DNA of 60,445 nucleotides, from the NCBI GenBank assembly GCA_039182515.1, contig JBCDCE010000018.1:1-60445 (forward strand), given 5' to 3'. Made by a program: the position numbers and the translations under genes. Below, piece after piece: positions 45,746-54,109 of this stretch. Each line of letters opens with the position of its first letter. Position 1 is the stretch's first letter. The notes below the pieces were generated by a model. That model did no database searches and was not told the DNA's origin. It saw only the letters and a list, made by a program, of their open reading frames with translations. This stretch comes from JBCDCE01 sp039182515 (GTDB lineage Bacteria; Pseudomonadota; Alphaproteobacteria; Rhodobacterales; Rhodobacteraceae).

Positions 45746-45821
45746 ACTGCTCGATAGGTTTCTTGCCTGTATGAAACCTGCCTCAATAACTTAACGTCGG
45801 CTTCGGCCGACGTTTTTTTTT
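45746..45821 (+). ncRNA. candidate small RNA, about 76 nucleotides
   Basis: Predicted from a promoter, two hairpins and a terminator in a 309-base gap. Hairpin 1 pairs AGGTTTC (45756-45762) with GAAACCT (45773-45779) around a 10-base loop. A short single-stranded pyrimidine-rich link follows. Hairpin 2 is the terminator (45793-45814), ending in a U run suited to Hfq binding. The only frame inside is seven codons (ATG at 45771) without a ribosome site. It could be trans-acting, or a terminated leader of the 3-hydroxybutyrate dehydrogenase gene 120 bases on. I do not recognise it as a named family. Confidence 0.6.
45793..45821 (+). terminator. rho-independent terminator with UUCG tetraloop
   Basis: AACGTCGGC, loop TTCG, GCCGACGTT, then seven further T. 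The nine-base stem is perfect, and the C(UUCG)G loop is one of the most stable known. It ends the candidate small RNA. Confidence 0.9.
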
Positions 45822-45943
45822 GCTTTGATCCCAGCATCAAGGTTTGAAGTTCTCCTGCCGCGCTTCGCGGTTCCCTTTGCAGTTGCAGCATGGCAAGAAG
45901 TGTCTGAACGCGATCAAATGACTTTTGCACTGAGGAGCACGAG

Positions 45944-46717
45944 ATGTCTGTAGTTGGAAAAACGGCTGTGATCACCGGATCAAACTCTGGGATCGGGTTG
46001 GGCATTGCCACAGAACTGGCCAAGCTTGGCGCCCATGTGGTTTTGAACTCCTATTCCAACACAGACGAAGACCACGCTCTGGCTGAGGGTCTTGCCAAAG
46101 ACCACGGAGTGAACGCACGCTACATCCAAGCGGACATGTCCGATGGGGAGGCCTGCCGGGCTTTGATCGAAAAGGCGGGGCGCTGTGATATCTTGGTCAA
46201 CAACGCAGGCATTCAGCATGTGGCAGCGATACAGGATTTCCCGGCCTCAAAGTGGGACGCGATCATCGCCATCAACATGACTTCGGCCTATCATACCACC
46301 GCAGCAGCTTTGCCTATGATGCGGGAGGCCGGATGGGGCCGCGTGGTCAACATCGCCTCAGCCCATGGTCTGACCGCGTCCCCTTACAAATCTGCTTACG
46401 TGGCTGCCAAACACGGCGTGGTCGGCATGACCAAAGTGGTGGCGCTTGAAACCGCGCAAGAGCCCATCACGGCCAATGCGATCTGCCCTGGCTATGTGCT
46501 TACGCCACTTGTAGAGGCGCAGATCCCAGACACCATGAAAGAATACAACATGTCGCGCGAGGATGTGGTGAAGAACGTCCTGTTGCAGCGCCAGCCGTCC
46601 AAAGAGTTCGCCACTGTCGAGCAATTGGGCGGCACAGTTGCCTTTCTCTGCTCAGACGCTGCGGCTCAGATCACAGGGACGACCATCAGCGTGGACGGGG
46701 GCTGGACGGCGCTGTGA
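45944..46717 (+). CDS. bdhA: 3-hydroxybutyrate dehydrogenase
   Basis: 257-residue short-chain dehydrogenase that interconverts 3-hydroxybutyrate and acetoacetate with NAD, part of polyhydroxybutyrate use. It has the cofactor motif TGSNSGIGLGIA, LVNNAGIQHVA, and the catalytic set Ser139, Tyr152, Lys156 in NIASAHGLTASPYKSAYVAAKHG. The C-terminal region CPGYVLTPLVEAQIPD is characteristic of this enzyme among SDRs. GAGGAG precedes the ATG. A patatin gene follows by 48 bases, probably in one operon. Confidence 0.93.
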   Translation: MSVVGKTAVITGSNSGIGLGIATELAKLGAHVVLNSYSNTDEDHALAEGLAKDHGVNARYIQADMSDGEACRALIEKAGRCDILVNNAGIQHVAAIQDFPASKWDAIIAINMTSAYHTTAAALPMMREAGWGRVVNIASAHGLTASPYKSAYVAAKHGVVGMTKVVALETAQEPITANAICPGYVLTPLVEAQIPDTMKEYNMSREDVVKNVLLQRQPSKEFATVEQLGGTVAFLCSDAAAQITGTTISVDGGWTAL

Positions 46718-46765
46718 TGGCACGCGCTGGGATTTGAGTATTTTTCCAAGGAAAAGGACGCGGGC

Positions 46766-47797
46766 ATGAAGCGGATCAATCTTGCCTTGCAAGGCGGCGG
46801 CGCGCATGGAGCTTTTACTTGGGGTGTGCTCGATCGCTTGCTCGAGGTTGATGATCTTGAGATTGCGGCGATCACCGGTACTTCTGCAGGGGCGCTCAAT
46901 GGGGCAGCCCTTAAAGCCGGCATGGTCGAAAATGGGCGCGCGGGAGCCAAAGCTAAACTCGATTGGCTCTGGGGTCAGGTGGGAGCTGTAACAGACATGC
47001 GGCTGGCCTCATGGATGGCGGCAATCTCTCCAACCCCAGGTGCGATTTCAAAGGCCATTGAATACTCGTTGCCGTTTTCCATGATCGACGGCGCCTCTCG
47101 CATGTTTTCGCCCTATACCTACGGTCCGTTTTACGAAAACCCCCTGCGTCGGATCGTGTCGCAGTTTCGCTATGAAAAGGTCTGCGCGAATGAGGGGCCA
47201 AAGCTACATATCTGCGCCACAAATGTGCGCTCCGGCAAAATCCGTGTGTTTGACGAGCGCGACATCACCACCGATGCTGTTTTGGCTTCTGCTTGCTTGC
47301 CAACGATGTTTCAGGCCTTAGAAATATACGATCCCAAAACCGAACGGATGGAGGCCTATTGGGATGGCGGCTATACGGGCAATCCAGCCCTTTTCCCACT
47401 CTTCACGCCAGATTTGCCGGGCGATTTGGTGGTGGTAAACATCAATCCTTTGCACCGCGAAGAGCTGCCGCTGACCGCTCAAGACATTCAAAATCGGATC
47501 AATGAGATTAGCTTTAACTCGTCTCTTTTGCGCGAATTGCGTGCGATTGAATTTGTACAGCGTCTCTTGGCTGATGGCACGCTGCAACCGGGCTCAATGA
47601 AAGAGATCTACGTGCATATGATCGCGGACGACGCTTTGATGAACGAGCTGAGCGTTGCCACGAAATTGGTGCCGTCACCGTTTGTTTTGGGCGAGCTCAA
47701 ATCTGCGGGGCGAGCCGCGGCGCAGGTGTTTTTGGATCGAGATTTGGAAAAGGTCGGCTCAGAAAGCAGCGTCGATCTGCCAAAAATGTTTAACTGA
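46766..47797 (+). CDS. patatin-like phospholipase
   Basis: 343 residues. The oxyanion motif LALQGGGAHGAFTWGVL is at the N-terminus, nucleophile Ser40 lies in ITGTSAGALNG, and the dyad Asp is in YWDGGYTGNPALFPL. This lipid acyl-hydrolase family is often found beside 3-hydroxybutyrate dehydrogenase in Rhodobacterales and has been suggested to act on polyhydroxybutyrate granules or membrane lipids. No signal peptide is seen, so it is cytoplasmic. Its end overlaps the convergent DUF502 gene by eight bases. Confidence 0.9.
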   Translation: MKRINLALQGGGAHGAFTWGVLDRLLEVDDLEIAAITGTSAGALNGAALKAGMVENGRAGAKAKLDWLWGQVGAVTDMRLASWMAAISPTPGAISKAIEYSLPFSMIDGASRMFSPYTYGPFYENPLRRIVSQFRYEKVCANEGPKLHICATNVRSGKIRVFDERDITTDAVLASACLPTMFQALEIYDPKTERMEAYWDGGYTGNPALFPLFTPDLPGDLVVVNINPLHREELPLTAQDIQNRINEISFNSSLLRELRAIEFVQRLLADGTLQPGSMKEIYVHMIADDALMNELSVATKLVPSPFVLGELKSAGRAAAQVFLDRDLEKVGSESSVDLPKMFN

Positions 47798-48527
47798 TGC
47801 GGCGCAAGGGCTCATCGTTTTTCTGATCACCGGTGATCGGATTGGCCGTTCCATTTGGATAAACGAGACCGGCTGAAATAACGAGCTTGGCCGCGTCTTC
47901 GACAGACATATCCAGCTCGATCACGTCTTCCTTTGGAAAGATCAGCAAGAACCCCGAGGTGGGGTTTGGTGTGGTGGGCACAAAGACCGACATCATATCT
48001 CCACCCCCAGATTTGGCCGCGATCTCTCCCTTGGCTTGGGTTGAAATAAAGCCAACAGCCCAGATCCCTTTGCGCGGGTATTCGATCATACAGGCTTTAT
48101 CAAAGCTCGTTTCAGATTGCGCAAAAACCGTTTCCGCGATTTGTTTAACGCCACCGTAAATCGAGCGCACCACGGGCGTGCGTTCCACCAAGGTTTCCGC
48201 ATAGCGAATAAGCGAGCGCCCGATCAGACCTTTGGCGACCCAGCCCACAAAGATCGTGAAGAGCAAAAAGAAAACTACGCCAACGCCGCGAATGTTTAGC
48301 TCAAAGGTCTCGCCCAAGAAGGGTTTGAGAAGCTCCGTCGGCTCAAACCGATTTGGAACCAGAGGCAAGACAAATCCATCAACCCAGCCCACAACGGTCC
48401 AGATGAGCCAGGCGGTGAGGCCCACAGGCGCAATCACCACAATCCCCGTTAGAAAGCTCGACCGGAGGCTTGCGAACCATCCAGGCCGACGGACGGGTTT
48501 GCGATCATTGTCAAAGGGTTGAGACAT
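47790..48527 (-). CDS. DUF502 family membrane protein
   Basis: 245 residues with two N-terminal membrane segments (FLTGIVVIAPVGLTAWLIWTVVGWV and VVFFLLFTIFVGWVAKGLIG). The conserved DUF502 part follows: PVVRSIYGGVKQIAETVFAQSETSFDKACMIEYPRKGIWAVGFIS, then VFVPTTPNPTSGFLLIFPKEDVIELDMSVEDAAKLVISAG. The family is widespread, and its function is not known. Confidence 0.9.
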   Translation of the reverse strand: MSQPFDNDRKPVRRPGWFASLRSSFLTGIVVIAPVGLTAWLIWTVVGWVDGFVLPLVPNRFEPTELLKPFLGETFELNIRGVGVVFFLLFTIFVGWVAKGLIGRSLIRYAETLVERTPVVRSIYGGVKQIAETVFAQSETSFDKACMIEYPRKGIWAVGFISTQAKGEIAAKSGGGDMMSVFVPTTPNPTSGFLLIFPKEDVIELDMSVEDAAKLVISAGLVYPNGTANPITGDQKNDEPLRRIS

Positions 48528-48587
48528 CAGGTTTTGTCAGGCGCGGTAAGGGTTCAGTTAGGGGTAGTTAAGACTTTTGATCCGGCA

Positions 48588-49577
48588 CTACAACGTCTGG
48601 CGTGGCTTCTCGGCGGGACTATGACGCAAAGCGCCTAATTCAGTGGCAATTTCGGTGGCAATTTCAGCCGCAAGGCGCGCGTTGTTTTTAACTAAAGCAA
48701 TGTTGGTCACCAGTGAACGCCCCTCAGTAAGCTCGAAAATGCGTTGCAACAAAAAGGGCGTGACCGCTTTGGCCATGATCTTTTGCGCCTCAGCTTCTTG
48801 TAACGCTTGCGCAATCAAAGGCTCTAACTCGTGGGCAGGGATTTCATCCGCATGGGGGACAGGGTTCGCAATAAGTTGACCTCCCGGAACGCCAAGCGCG
48901 GCCCGCAATTGATGCGCCTGCGCGATCTCAGAGGCGCTCTGCACCACCGCAGGGGCTTTCAAATTGGACGTCGCGGACCAAAACGCAGGAAGGCTCTCTT
49001 GGCCATATGCCAGCACCGGAACCCCAAGAGTTTCAAGCACTTCGAGGGTCTTAGGAATGTCCAGAATCGCTTTGGCGCCTGCGGCAACCACGGTCACAGA
49101 GGTCTGCGCAAGCTCTTGCAGATCCGCCGAGATATCAAAGCTCTCTTCGGCCCCGCGGTGCACGCCGCCAATTCCACCGGTTGCAAAGACGTCAATTCCC
49201 GCAAGCCGCGCCAAGATCATTGTTGCGGCAACGGTTGTGGCGCCATCTGCCTTTTGCACGAGGGCCAAAGCCAAATCCGCTCGGCTCAATTTGCGAACAT
49301 CTTTGGCTTGGGCCAAAGCTTCAAGCTCAGGGTCCATTAATCCAATGCAGATCTCGCCTTTGAGAACGGCCAATGTGGCGGGCACAGCTCCACCTTGGCG
49401 CACAACACTCTCAACCTCTCGAGCGACCTGCAAATTTTGCGGATAGGGCATTCCGTGGGTGATGATCGTGCTTTCCAAAGCAACGATAGGCTTGCCAAGG
49501 CTCTGGGCCTCTTTGACCTCAGGCGAGACCCGCAAAGGCAGGTTTTCAAACGAGCTTGGAGCAGGGGCGGAACTCAT
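48588..49577 (-). CDS. psuG: pseudouridine-5'-phosphate glycosidase
   Basis: Splits pseudouridine 5'-phosphate into uracil and ribose 5-phosphate, allowing reuse of modified nucleosides from RNA turnover. 329 residues: PIVALESTIITHGMPYPQNL near residue 28, then TVAATMILARLAGIDVFATGGIGGVHRGAEESFDISADLQEL. The start overlaps the psuK stop by four bases, so kinase and glycosidase are coupled. Confidence 0.95.
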   Translation of the reverse strand: MSSAPAPSSFENLPLRVSPEVKEAQSLGKPIVALESTIITHGMPYPQNLQVAREVESVVRQGGAVPATLAVLKGEICIGLMDPELEALAQAKDVRKLSRADLALALVQKADGATTVAATMILARLAGIDVFATGGIGGVHRGAEESFDISADLQELAQTSVTVVAAGAKAILDIPKTLEVLETLGVPVLAYGQESLPAFWSATSNLKAPAVVQSASEIAQAHQLRAALGVPGGQLIANPVPHADEIPAHELEPLIAQALQEAEAQKIMAKAVTPFLLQRIFELTEGRSLVTNIALVKNNARLAAEIATEIATELGALRHSPAEKPRQTL

Positions 49578-50461
49578 AAGGGGCTTTCTCCAGAAACGTA
49601 GCGGGCCGCGGCTTGCAGAGCGGCGTCTAAGGCGGCTTGCGGAGCCAGCCCTGCAAGCTCCGAGGCAATATGTGCGGCCATGAAGGTATCTCCCGCACCG
49701 GTCACGCGTGTGACCAAAACCTGCGGAGGCTGGGCGGACAAACAGATGTCTGATGTGGCCAAACTGGCTGCCTCGCCGCCGTTTGTCACAAGAACGCGGG
49801 CAGCGCCTTTGTGCACCAAAGCAGCGGCTGCGTCTTGCGCGGTCCCGAAGGTGCCTTCCAGCAGCGCATTGGCTTCTTCTAAGTTCACGTAAAGCGTGGC
49901 TTTGGGATGCGTGAGTAGCGGCAATAAGCGCAATACCTTGCCAGGCGAGGCAGGGGCCACGCGCAGATCCGCCTGAGCAAACTCTGGGCTCACTGCGATA
50001 TCAGCGAGCAGCGATTGGGTCAGATTGCCATCGAGCGCAATGGGCCCAGGATACGGCTCTTCCGGCGTGCCCAGGCCCCCGTCGCTCAAGGGTCGCAAAA
50101 TCTTTTGGCCCGCGCGCTCGAGCGAATGCGCATCCGCAATTGCCGCAATGAGGCCATTGGCGCCTTCAACGGCCATGTAGGTATCTGTTGGAAGATCTTC
50201 AGACCGGTAGAGCAGATCGGTGACAAGCCCCAGATCTTCGCAAGCCTTGACCAACTCATCGCCTTCTGGATCTTGGCCCACAGCGCTCAAAAGAACAGGT
50301 CTGAGCCCAAAGCGGCCTAAGGTCATCGCAATGTTGAGCGCCACACCGCCGGGCAAGCGTTCGATCCGACCGGGCAGATCTGATCCGACCCGCATATGCG
50401 CGTTGGAGCGGCCAATGATATCCCAGAGCACAGAGCCAATGCAGACGATGGTTTGTGCCAT
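49574..50461 (-). CDS. psuK: PfkB-family kinase, likely pseudouridine kinase
   Basis: 295-residue ribokinase-fold enzyme: CIGSVLWDIIGRS at the N-terminus, PGGVALNIAMTLGRFGL, and the C-terminal signature VTRVTGAGDTFMAAH with the catalytic Asp. PfkB kinases vary in substrate. Coupling to psuG is the evidence that it phosphorylates pseudouridine to supply that enzyme. The upstream gene on this strand (50470-51303) is only eight bases away. Confidence 0.9.
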   Translation of the reverse strand: MAQTIVCIGSVLWDIIGRSNAHMRVGSDLPGRIERLPGGVALNIAMTLGRFGLRPVLLSAVGQDPEGDELVKACEDLGLVTDLLYRSEDLPTDTYMAVEGANGLIAAIADAHSLERAGQKILRPLSDGGLGTPEEPYPGPIALDGNLTQSLLADIAVSPEFAQADLRVAPASPGKVLRLLPLLTHPKATLYVNLEEANALLEGTFGTAQDAAAALVHKGAARVLVTNGGEAASLATSDICLSAQPPQVLVTRVTGAGDTFMAAHIASELAGLAPQAALDAALQAAARYVSGESPL

Positions 50462-50469
50462 GTTAGATC

Positions 50470-51303
50470 TTACTCAGCATCAGGCGTTTGAAAGGTGAGC
50501 GCGGCCCAGAGCGTTTCCCAAACGGCCTCGCGCTCCGCAAAGAGCGCAGCACTGGGCTCACGAAGCGTCACGCTGTCCAGCAGATAGGTTGTTCCTGGCT
50601 CAAGCTGAATTTGCGCAATCCCTTGCGCGTCGGTCCGTGCCAAGCTCACGGTCACCTCCCCATCAGGCGCGCGCGCAAAAATCTCGACTTGCCGGTCTGG
50701 CACAGGTCTATTTTCGAAAAGCACCTGCACGGGGAGCTGCTTTAAATTTGGCGTGTAAGGATTTGTAAGGGCGACAATTTCTGTACTCAATCCATGCGCT
50801 TTATCCGCACCCTCACAGCTTTGAGCGCAAAAGAGCATTTTCACATGCCGGGAATACGCCTCAACAAATCCTGTCTCGGGCAGTCCTCGAGCTTTGTGCT
50901 CTGCGGCTGTATTACGGAAGTCTTTGTGCGCCACAAAGGCCAAGAACTTTTCCCACTCCCGATAGGTCAAAGAGCTTAACGTGCTCTCATATAGAAGCGC
51001 CTGCAGGCCAGGCGTGGAGAGAGTCAGTGTTGCTGCCGGCCGATCCCCTGATCGACCCTCAACAGCCTTTGAGCTTTTGCCATCAAAATGCTCGAAACGC
51101 GTGAAAGACCGAGGATTATAGATGAGGCTGGCCCCGCGAAAGTTCTCACCATTTCGTAAATTCGCTTGAAATTCCGCGCCAAGCTCCACTTTAAACGCGG
51201 GCGCATCCAGCCAAACCTCATGGGCGGCGAGCGGCACCTTGGAAACGAACAAAAGGACCACAGCAGTGATCACTGTAGGCAGACATTTGATGAGATGGGT
51301 CAT
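50470..51303 (-). CDS. exported DUF4198-like protein
   Basis: 277 residues with a signal peptide (MTHLIKCLPTVITAVVLLFVSKVPLAAHEVWLD). The mature N-terminus HEVWLDAPAFKVELGAEFQANLRNGENFRG and the C-terminal Ig-like region (RPVPDRQVEIFARAPDGEVTVSLARTDAQGIAQIQL) fit DUF4198, a periplasmic family related to the NikM part of nickel uptake systems. One CAQSC motif is present. The ATG at 51303 is favoured; a TTG at 51312 is in frame. It is divergent from the HupE-like gene with overlapping starts, suggesting a shared metal-related role. Confidence 0.7.
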   Translation of the reverse strand: MTHLIKCLPTVITAVVLLFVSKVPLAAHEVWLDAPAFKVELGAEFQANLRNGENFRGASLIYNPRSFTRFEHFDGKSSKAVEGRSGDRPAATLTLSTPGLQALLYESTLSSLTYREWEKFLAFVAHKDFRNTAAEHKARGLPETGFVEAYSRHVKMLFCAQSCEGADKAHGLSTEIVALTNPYTPNLKQLPVQVLFENRPVPDRQVEIFARAPDGEVTVSLARTDAQGIAQIQLEPGTTYLLDSVTLREPSAALFAEREAVWETLWAALTFQTPDAE

Positions 51304-52603
51304 GGCGCTCAACCTGTTGGTTTTGAGCGGCTTGTCAACAGGCGTTTGGGCCCATGAGTTGGAACCCGCTGTGGGCAGGATTTGGCTCGAAGAGGGTCAG
51401 GTTCGCCTTGAAATTGAAGCGTCTTTTGAAGCGATCGTCGCGGGCGTGGATCTGGGTCAATACGAAGACACCAACGCGGCCCCGCAAGCCGAAGATTATG
51501 ACGCGCTCTTGGCCATGCCCGCGTCGATCTTCCAGCAGCGCTTAGAGGCCTTTTGGCCTGTGTTGCGCAACAACATCGCCGTCAAGATCGGCAGCAGCGT
51601 TATTGCGCCGGATCTGGTCGGCGTGAAGATTGGGGATCAAGACAATCCAGAACTGGCCCGCAAAAGCACGCTTCTAATGACCGTTCCCAACCCCGGGAAC
51701 AAAGCCGTCGCGGCGGGCTGGTCCGCCGCTTATGGCCCGATGATCCTGCGCCAAGAGGGCATCGGGGATGCGGGCTTTACAGGCTACCTCAACCCCGGCG
51801 AATTGAGCCCTGAGATCAGCCCAGAGGGCGGCGGCACCGAGGGCGGTATGGCCACGTTTTTGCGCTATATCGGCGTGGGCTTTGAGCACATCATCCCCTT
51901 AGGTTTGGACCATATCCTCTTTGTATTAGGGCTTTATTTCCTGGCCCCAAAGTTAAGCGCGCTTCTGTGGCAGATCTCAGCCTTCACCTTGGCCCATACC
52001 ATCACCCTAGCTCTTGCAGCTACGGGACTGGTCAATATTCCGGGCAGCATCGTAGAGCCGCTTATCGCCGCATCAATCGTCTATGTGGCGGTGGAAAACA
52101 TCTTCTTCAGAGAACTCAAACCCTGGCGTCCCGCGCTGATCTTCGCCTTTGGCCTTTTGCACGGCTTGGGCTTTGCAGGCGTGCTGGGTGAATTTGGCTT
52201 GCCTCCGGGCCAATTTGTGCCCGCGCTCATCGGCTTCAACATCGGCGTCGAGTTCGGGCAGATTGCCGTCATCCTGGTTGTCTTGGCCTTCTCGTTGTTC
52301 GCGCTGCAGGCCAGCGAGGGCAAGGGCTTTGAGGCGACTGCTCTATATGGGTATTATGCCGTTGGGCTGCTCTTTTTGGTGGTTGTGCTGGTGGGGCGGA
52401 TTTCGATCTCGCCGGATTGGGACGAGGCCCTGCCGTACTTCTTGCTCGCAGGTTTGATACTGGCAGCTATGTGCGCGACCTGCGTGGCTGCGTCCAGCAC
52501 AAGGTTCACCGCCTACCGCGACTTCGTGAGCGTGCCGGCCTCCGTGATCATCGCAATCGTTGGCGCCTTTTGGGTCATCGAACGGGTCTTTTTGGGTGGT
52601 TAA
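51290..52603 (+). CDS. HupE/UreJ-type membrane protein
   Basis: About 437 residues. A signal peptide ends at GVWAHELEPAVGR, followed by a roughly 190-residue periplasmic domain, then a HupE/UreJ domain from about residue 205: FLRYIGVGFEHIIPLGLDHILFVLGLYF and FTLAHTITLALAATG, with His-rich metal-binding positions (HIIPLGLDH, AHT, LLHGLGFAG) and six or seven membrane segments. HupE/UreJ proteins transport nickel or cobalt. Starts at 51290 and 51302 are both possible; both overlap the divergent gene. Confidence 0.85.
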   Translation: MRWVMALNLLVLSGLSTGVWAHELEPAVGRIWLEEGQVRLEIEASFEAIVAGVDLGQYEDTNAAPQAEDYDALLAMPASIFQQRLEAFWPVLRNNIAVKIGSSVIAPDLVGVKIGDQDNPELARKSTLLMTVPNPGNKAVAAGWSAAYGPMILRQEGIGDAGFTGYLNPGELSPEISPEGGGTEGGMATFLRYIGVGFEHIIPLGLDHILFVLGLYFLAPKLSALLWQISAFTLAHTITLALAATGLVNIPGSIVEPLIAASIVYVAVENIFFRELKPWRPALIFAFGLLHGLGFAGVLGEFGLPPGQFVPALIGFNIGVEFGQIAVILVVLAFSLFALQASEGKGFEATALYGYYAVGLLFLVVVLVGRISISPDWDEALPYFLLAGLILAAMCATCVAASSTRFTAYRDFVSVPASVIIAIVGAFWVIERVFLGG

Positions 52604-52619
52604 CACGCAACGTTCTGTA

Positions 52620-52652
52620 GGGGCGAAATGAGCTTTACGGCCGTTTCGCCCC
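52620..52652 (+). terminator. hairpin after the HupE-like gene
   Basis: GGGGCGAAA at 52620-52628 pairs with TTTCGCCCC at 52644-52652 across a 15-base loop. The stem is perfect, but the run after it is only moderately T-rich (TAACTTGTTC), so terminator efficiency is uncertain. It starts 17 bases after the stop codon. Confidence 0.6.
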
Positions 52653-53014
52653 TAACTTGTTCTAATTACTCACAGAATCGCCTGAATACGACGTATGCCA
52701 GAACGTATGTTTGACGTATGCCTGTTGTATGCACACGGCGGAAATAGGGGACTTTTGATTAATGTGGTCCCGAATTTTGTCCCGCAAGGTTAAACGAAGC
52801 TTAAAGCACCGCACAGAACGGTAAGAACTAGATTAGGTTCAAGTTTCCCTTGTGCTTAATCGTGCGATCTGTCGCCCAGCGTTGAAGCATCACACAAGTC
52901 ATTGCTCAACCACAAACTACTAACATTTGAGATGAGATTTTGACGGTGGAAAAGAGCCCAAAAACAAACTAAAAGAAACGCTATATTCATGCTTCAATTT
53001 CGGAGAATGCAATT
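52653..53014. other. AT-rich non-coding segment before the M23 peptidase gene
   Basis: No credible frame. It holds the phased repeat array at 52690-52735, two GTCCCG copies 12 bases apart (about 52769 and 52781), and then an AT-rich stretch leading to GGAG before the GTG at 53015. No integrase, tRNA or insertion-sequence end is visible. Confidence 0.5.
52690..52735. repeat. four phased ACGTATG-type repeats
   Basis: ACGTATG at 52691, 52703 and 52714, and TTGTATG at 52725, spaced 12, 11 and 11 bases apart, so the copies fall on about the same face of the helix. Alternate copies share a longer unit (GACGTATGCC at the first and third). This looks like a cooperative protein-binding array (operator or iteron-like). 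Confidence 0.6.
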
Positions 53015-53914
53015 GTGTTAGTGCGCTTGCTCTCAATTTATATTACCTTACTACTTGCTTTGCCAACAAACGCCTCAGACTTCGACGGGCATTGGGCAGG
53101 GTTGTGGAGATCCGGAAAATCAAAAGCGGTTTCCGTTTCCTTCACAATCCAAAAAGGTATCGTAAGCAACTACATCTGGGATGGGCGCAACGTAGAGGTG
53201 AGTTCCTCTAAGTTGGTCAAAGACAAGCTAAGAGTGCGAGGCCCATATTTAAATATCGAGCTGGCAAAGGCGAACAAACAGCAATTGTCAGGCAAAGTTG
53301 TGAATGGTCGGGAAAAGGCAGTTTTCTCCAAAACTCCGAAAGACTTTTGGAGGCGTCCTCCAGTTTTTTTCTCGGATTATTATTCAGACAAGCCGAAACG
53401 TCGCGCGGCAAACCCACGTATTAGTTCTGTGCATTTGGATCCGAAATGTTGCTTTGGTCGTTGGACAAGAAAGGCACCTCATGCAGGCTTAGACTTCAAC
53501 GTACCTAGACACACAACTGCGATTGCGACAGCAGACGGACGTGTGACCAAGTTCTATAGTGCATTTAACAACTACGGTTGCGGAAACGGCATCACAATCC
53601 GGCATACTGCAAACCGTTTTAGCAGTTATTGTCACCTGGAGAGCGTTGCAAACTTGAAGATTGGAGAAAAAGTCAAAAGGGGTCAGGTGGTCGGAACAGT
53701 CGGCACGTCCGGCACATCACCGAGAGATATGCCGCACATCCATTTTGAACTTACGACAGACGGCGACCCACATGATGACGGAGACACAAAGCACACACTT
53801 GATCCAGCACCGTTTTTTGTAGGTTGCTTTGGTGCAAATCTACCTGGAGAACAAAAGCTGGAACTGACTTACCCCGTTCAGTGCAAGTCCAAATCTTTCA
53901 AAATAAAATCATAG
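53015..53914 (+). CDS. M23-family (LytM-type) metallopeptidase
   Basis: 299 residues with a signal peptide (LSIYITLLLALPTNA). A roughly 100-residue N-terminal part of unknown fold (SDFDGHWAGLWRSGKSKAV) precedes the M23 domain. The zinc ligands are His156 and Asp160 in HAGLDF and His243 in HIHFEL, with a further His in SSYCHLE, so it should be active. M23 enzymes cut peptidoglycan cross-bridges. The GTG start has GGAG nine bases upstream. The gene is more AT-rich than rpsB and the HupE gene beside it and stands alone, consistent with acquisition. Confidence 0.8.
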   Translation: MLVRLLSIYITLLLALPTNASDFDGHWAGLWRSGKSKAVSVSFTIQKGIVSNYIWDGRNVEVSSSKLVKDKLRVRGPYLNIELAKANKQQLSGKVVNGREKAVFSKTPKDFWRRPPVFFSDYYSDKPKRRAANPRISSVHLDPKCCFGRWTRKAPHAGLDFNVPRHTTAIATADGRVTKFYSAFNNYGCGNGITIRHTANRFSSYCHLESVANLKIGEKVKRGQVVGTVGTSGTSPRDMPHIHFELTTDGDPHDDGDTKHTLDPAPFFVGCFGANLPGEQKLELTYPVQCKSKSFKIKS

Positions 53915-53948
53915 ATCGCTAAACAGAACTATACCTGCAAATCCTCTG

Positions 53949-54109
53949 TTGCATTGCTGGCAGACCTCGTGCATAGGCAGCTGACTAATCCACAGGGCGG
54001 GATTGGGTGATCTTGGGGAGACATCCCAAGGCATCCGCCGGTTGGGTCTGCTCCGAAAGGGAAGGGCCCGAGACCCCGCCTCAGGCTCTAAACCGGAAAG
54101 GACCCGACC
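53949..54109 (+). promoter_or_regulatory. putative rpsB promoter and leader
   Basis: TTGCAT at 53949-53954, a 17-base spacer and CATAGG at 53972-53977 form a plausible promoter. The remaining leader of about 125 bases is GC-rich with short complementary runs (for example GGGTCTGCTCC and GGGCCCGAGACCCC) and ends with GGAAAGGA before the rpsB ATG. Ribosomal-protein S2 leaders often bind S2 for feedback control; that is inference here. Confidence 0.4.

Noticed and set aside
45771..45794. Seven-codon leader peptide (MKPASIT) in the small RNA
   Set aside because: It has no ribosome site, and its stop lies in the terminator stem; too short to support as coding.
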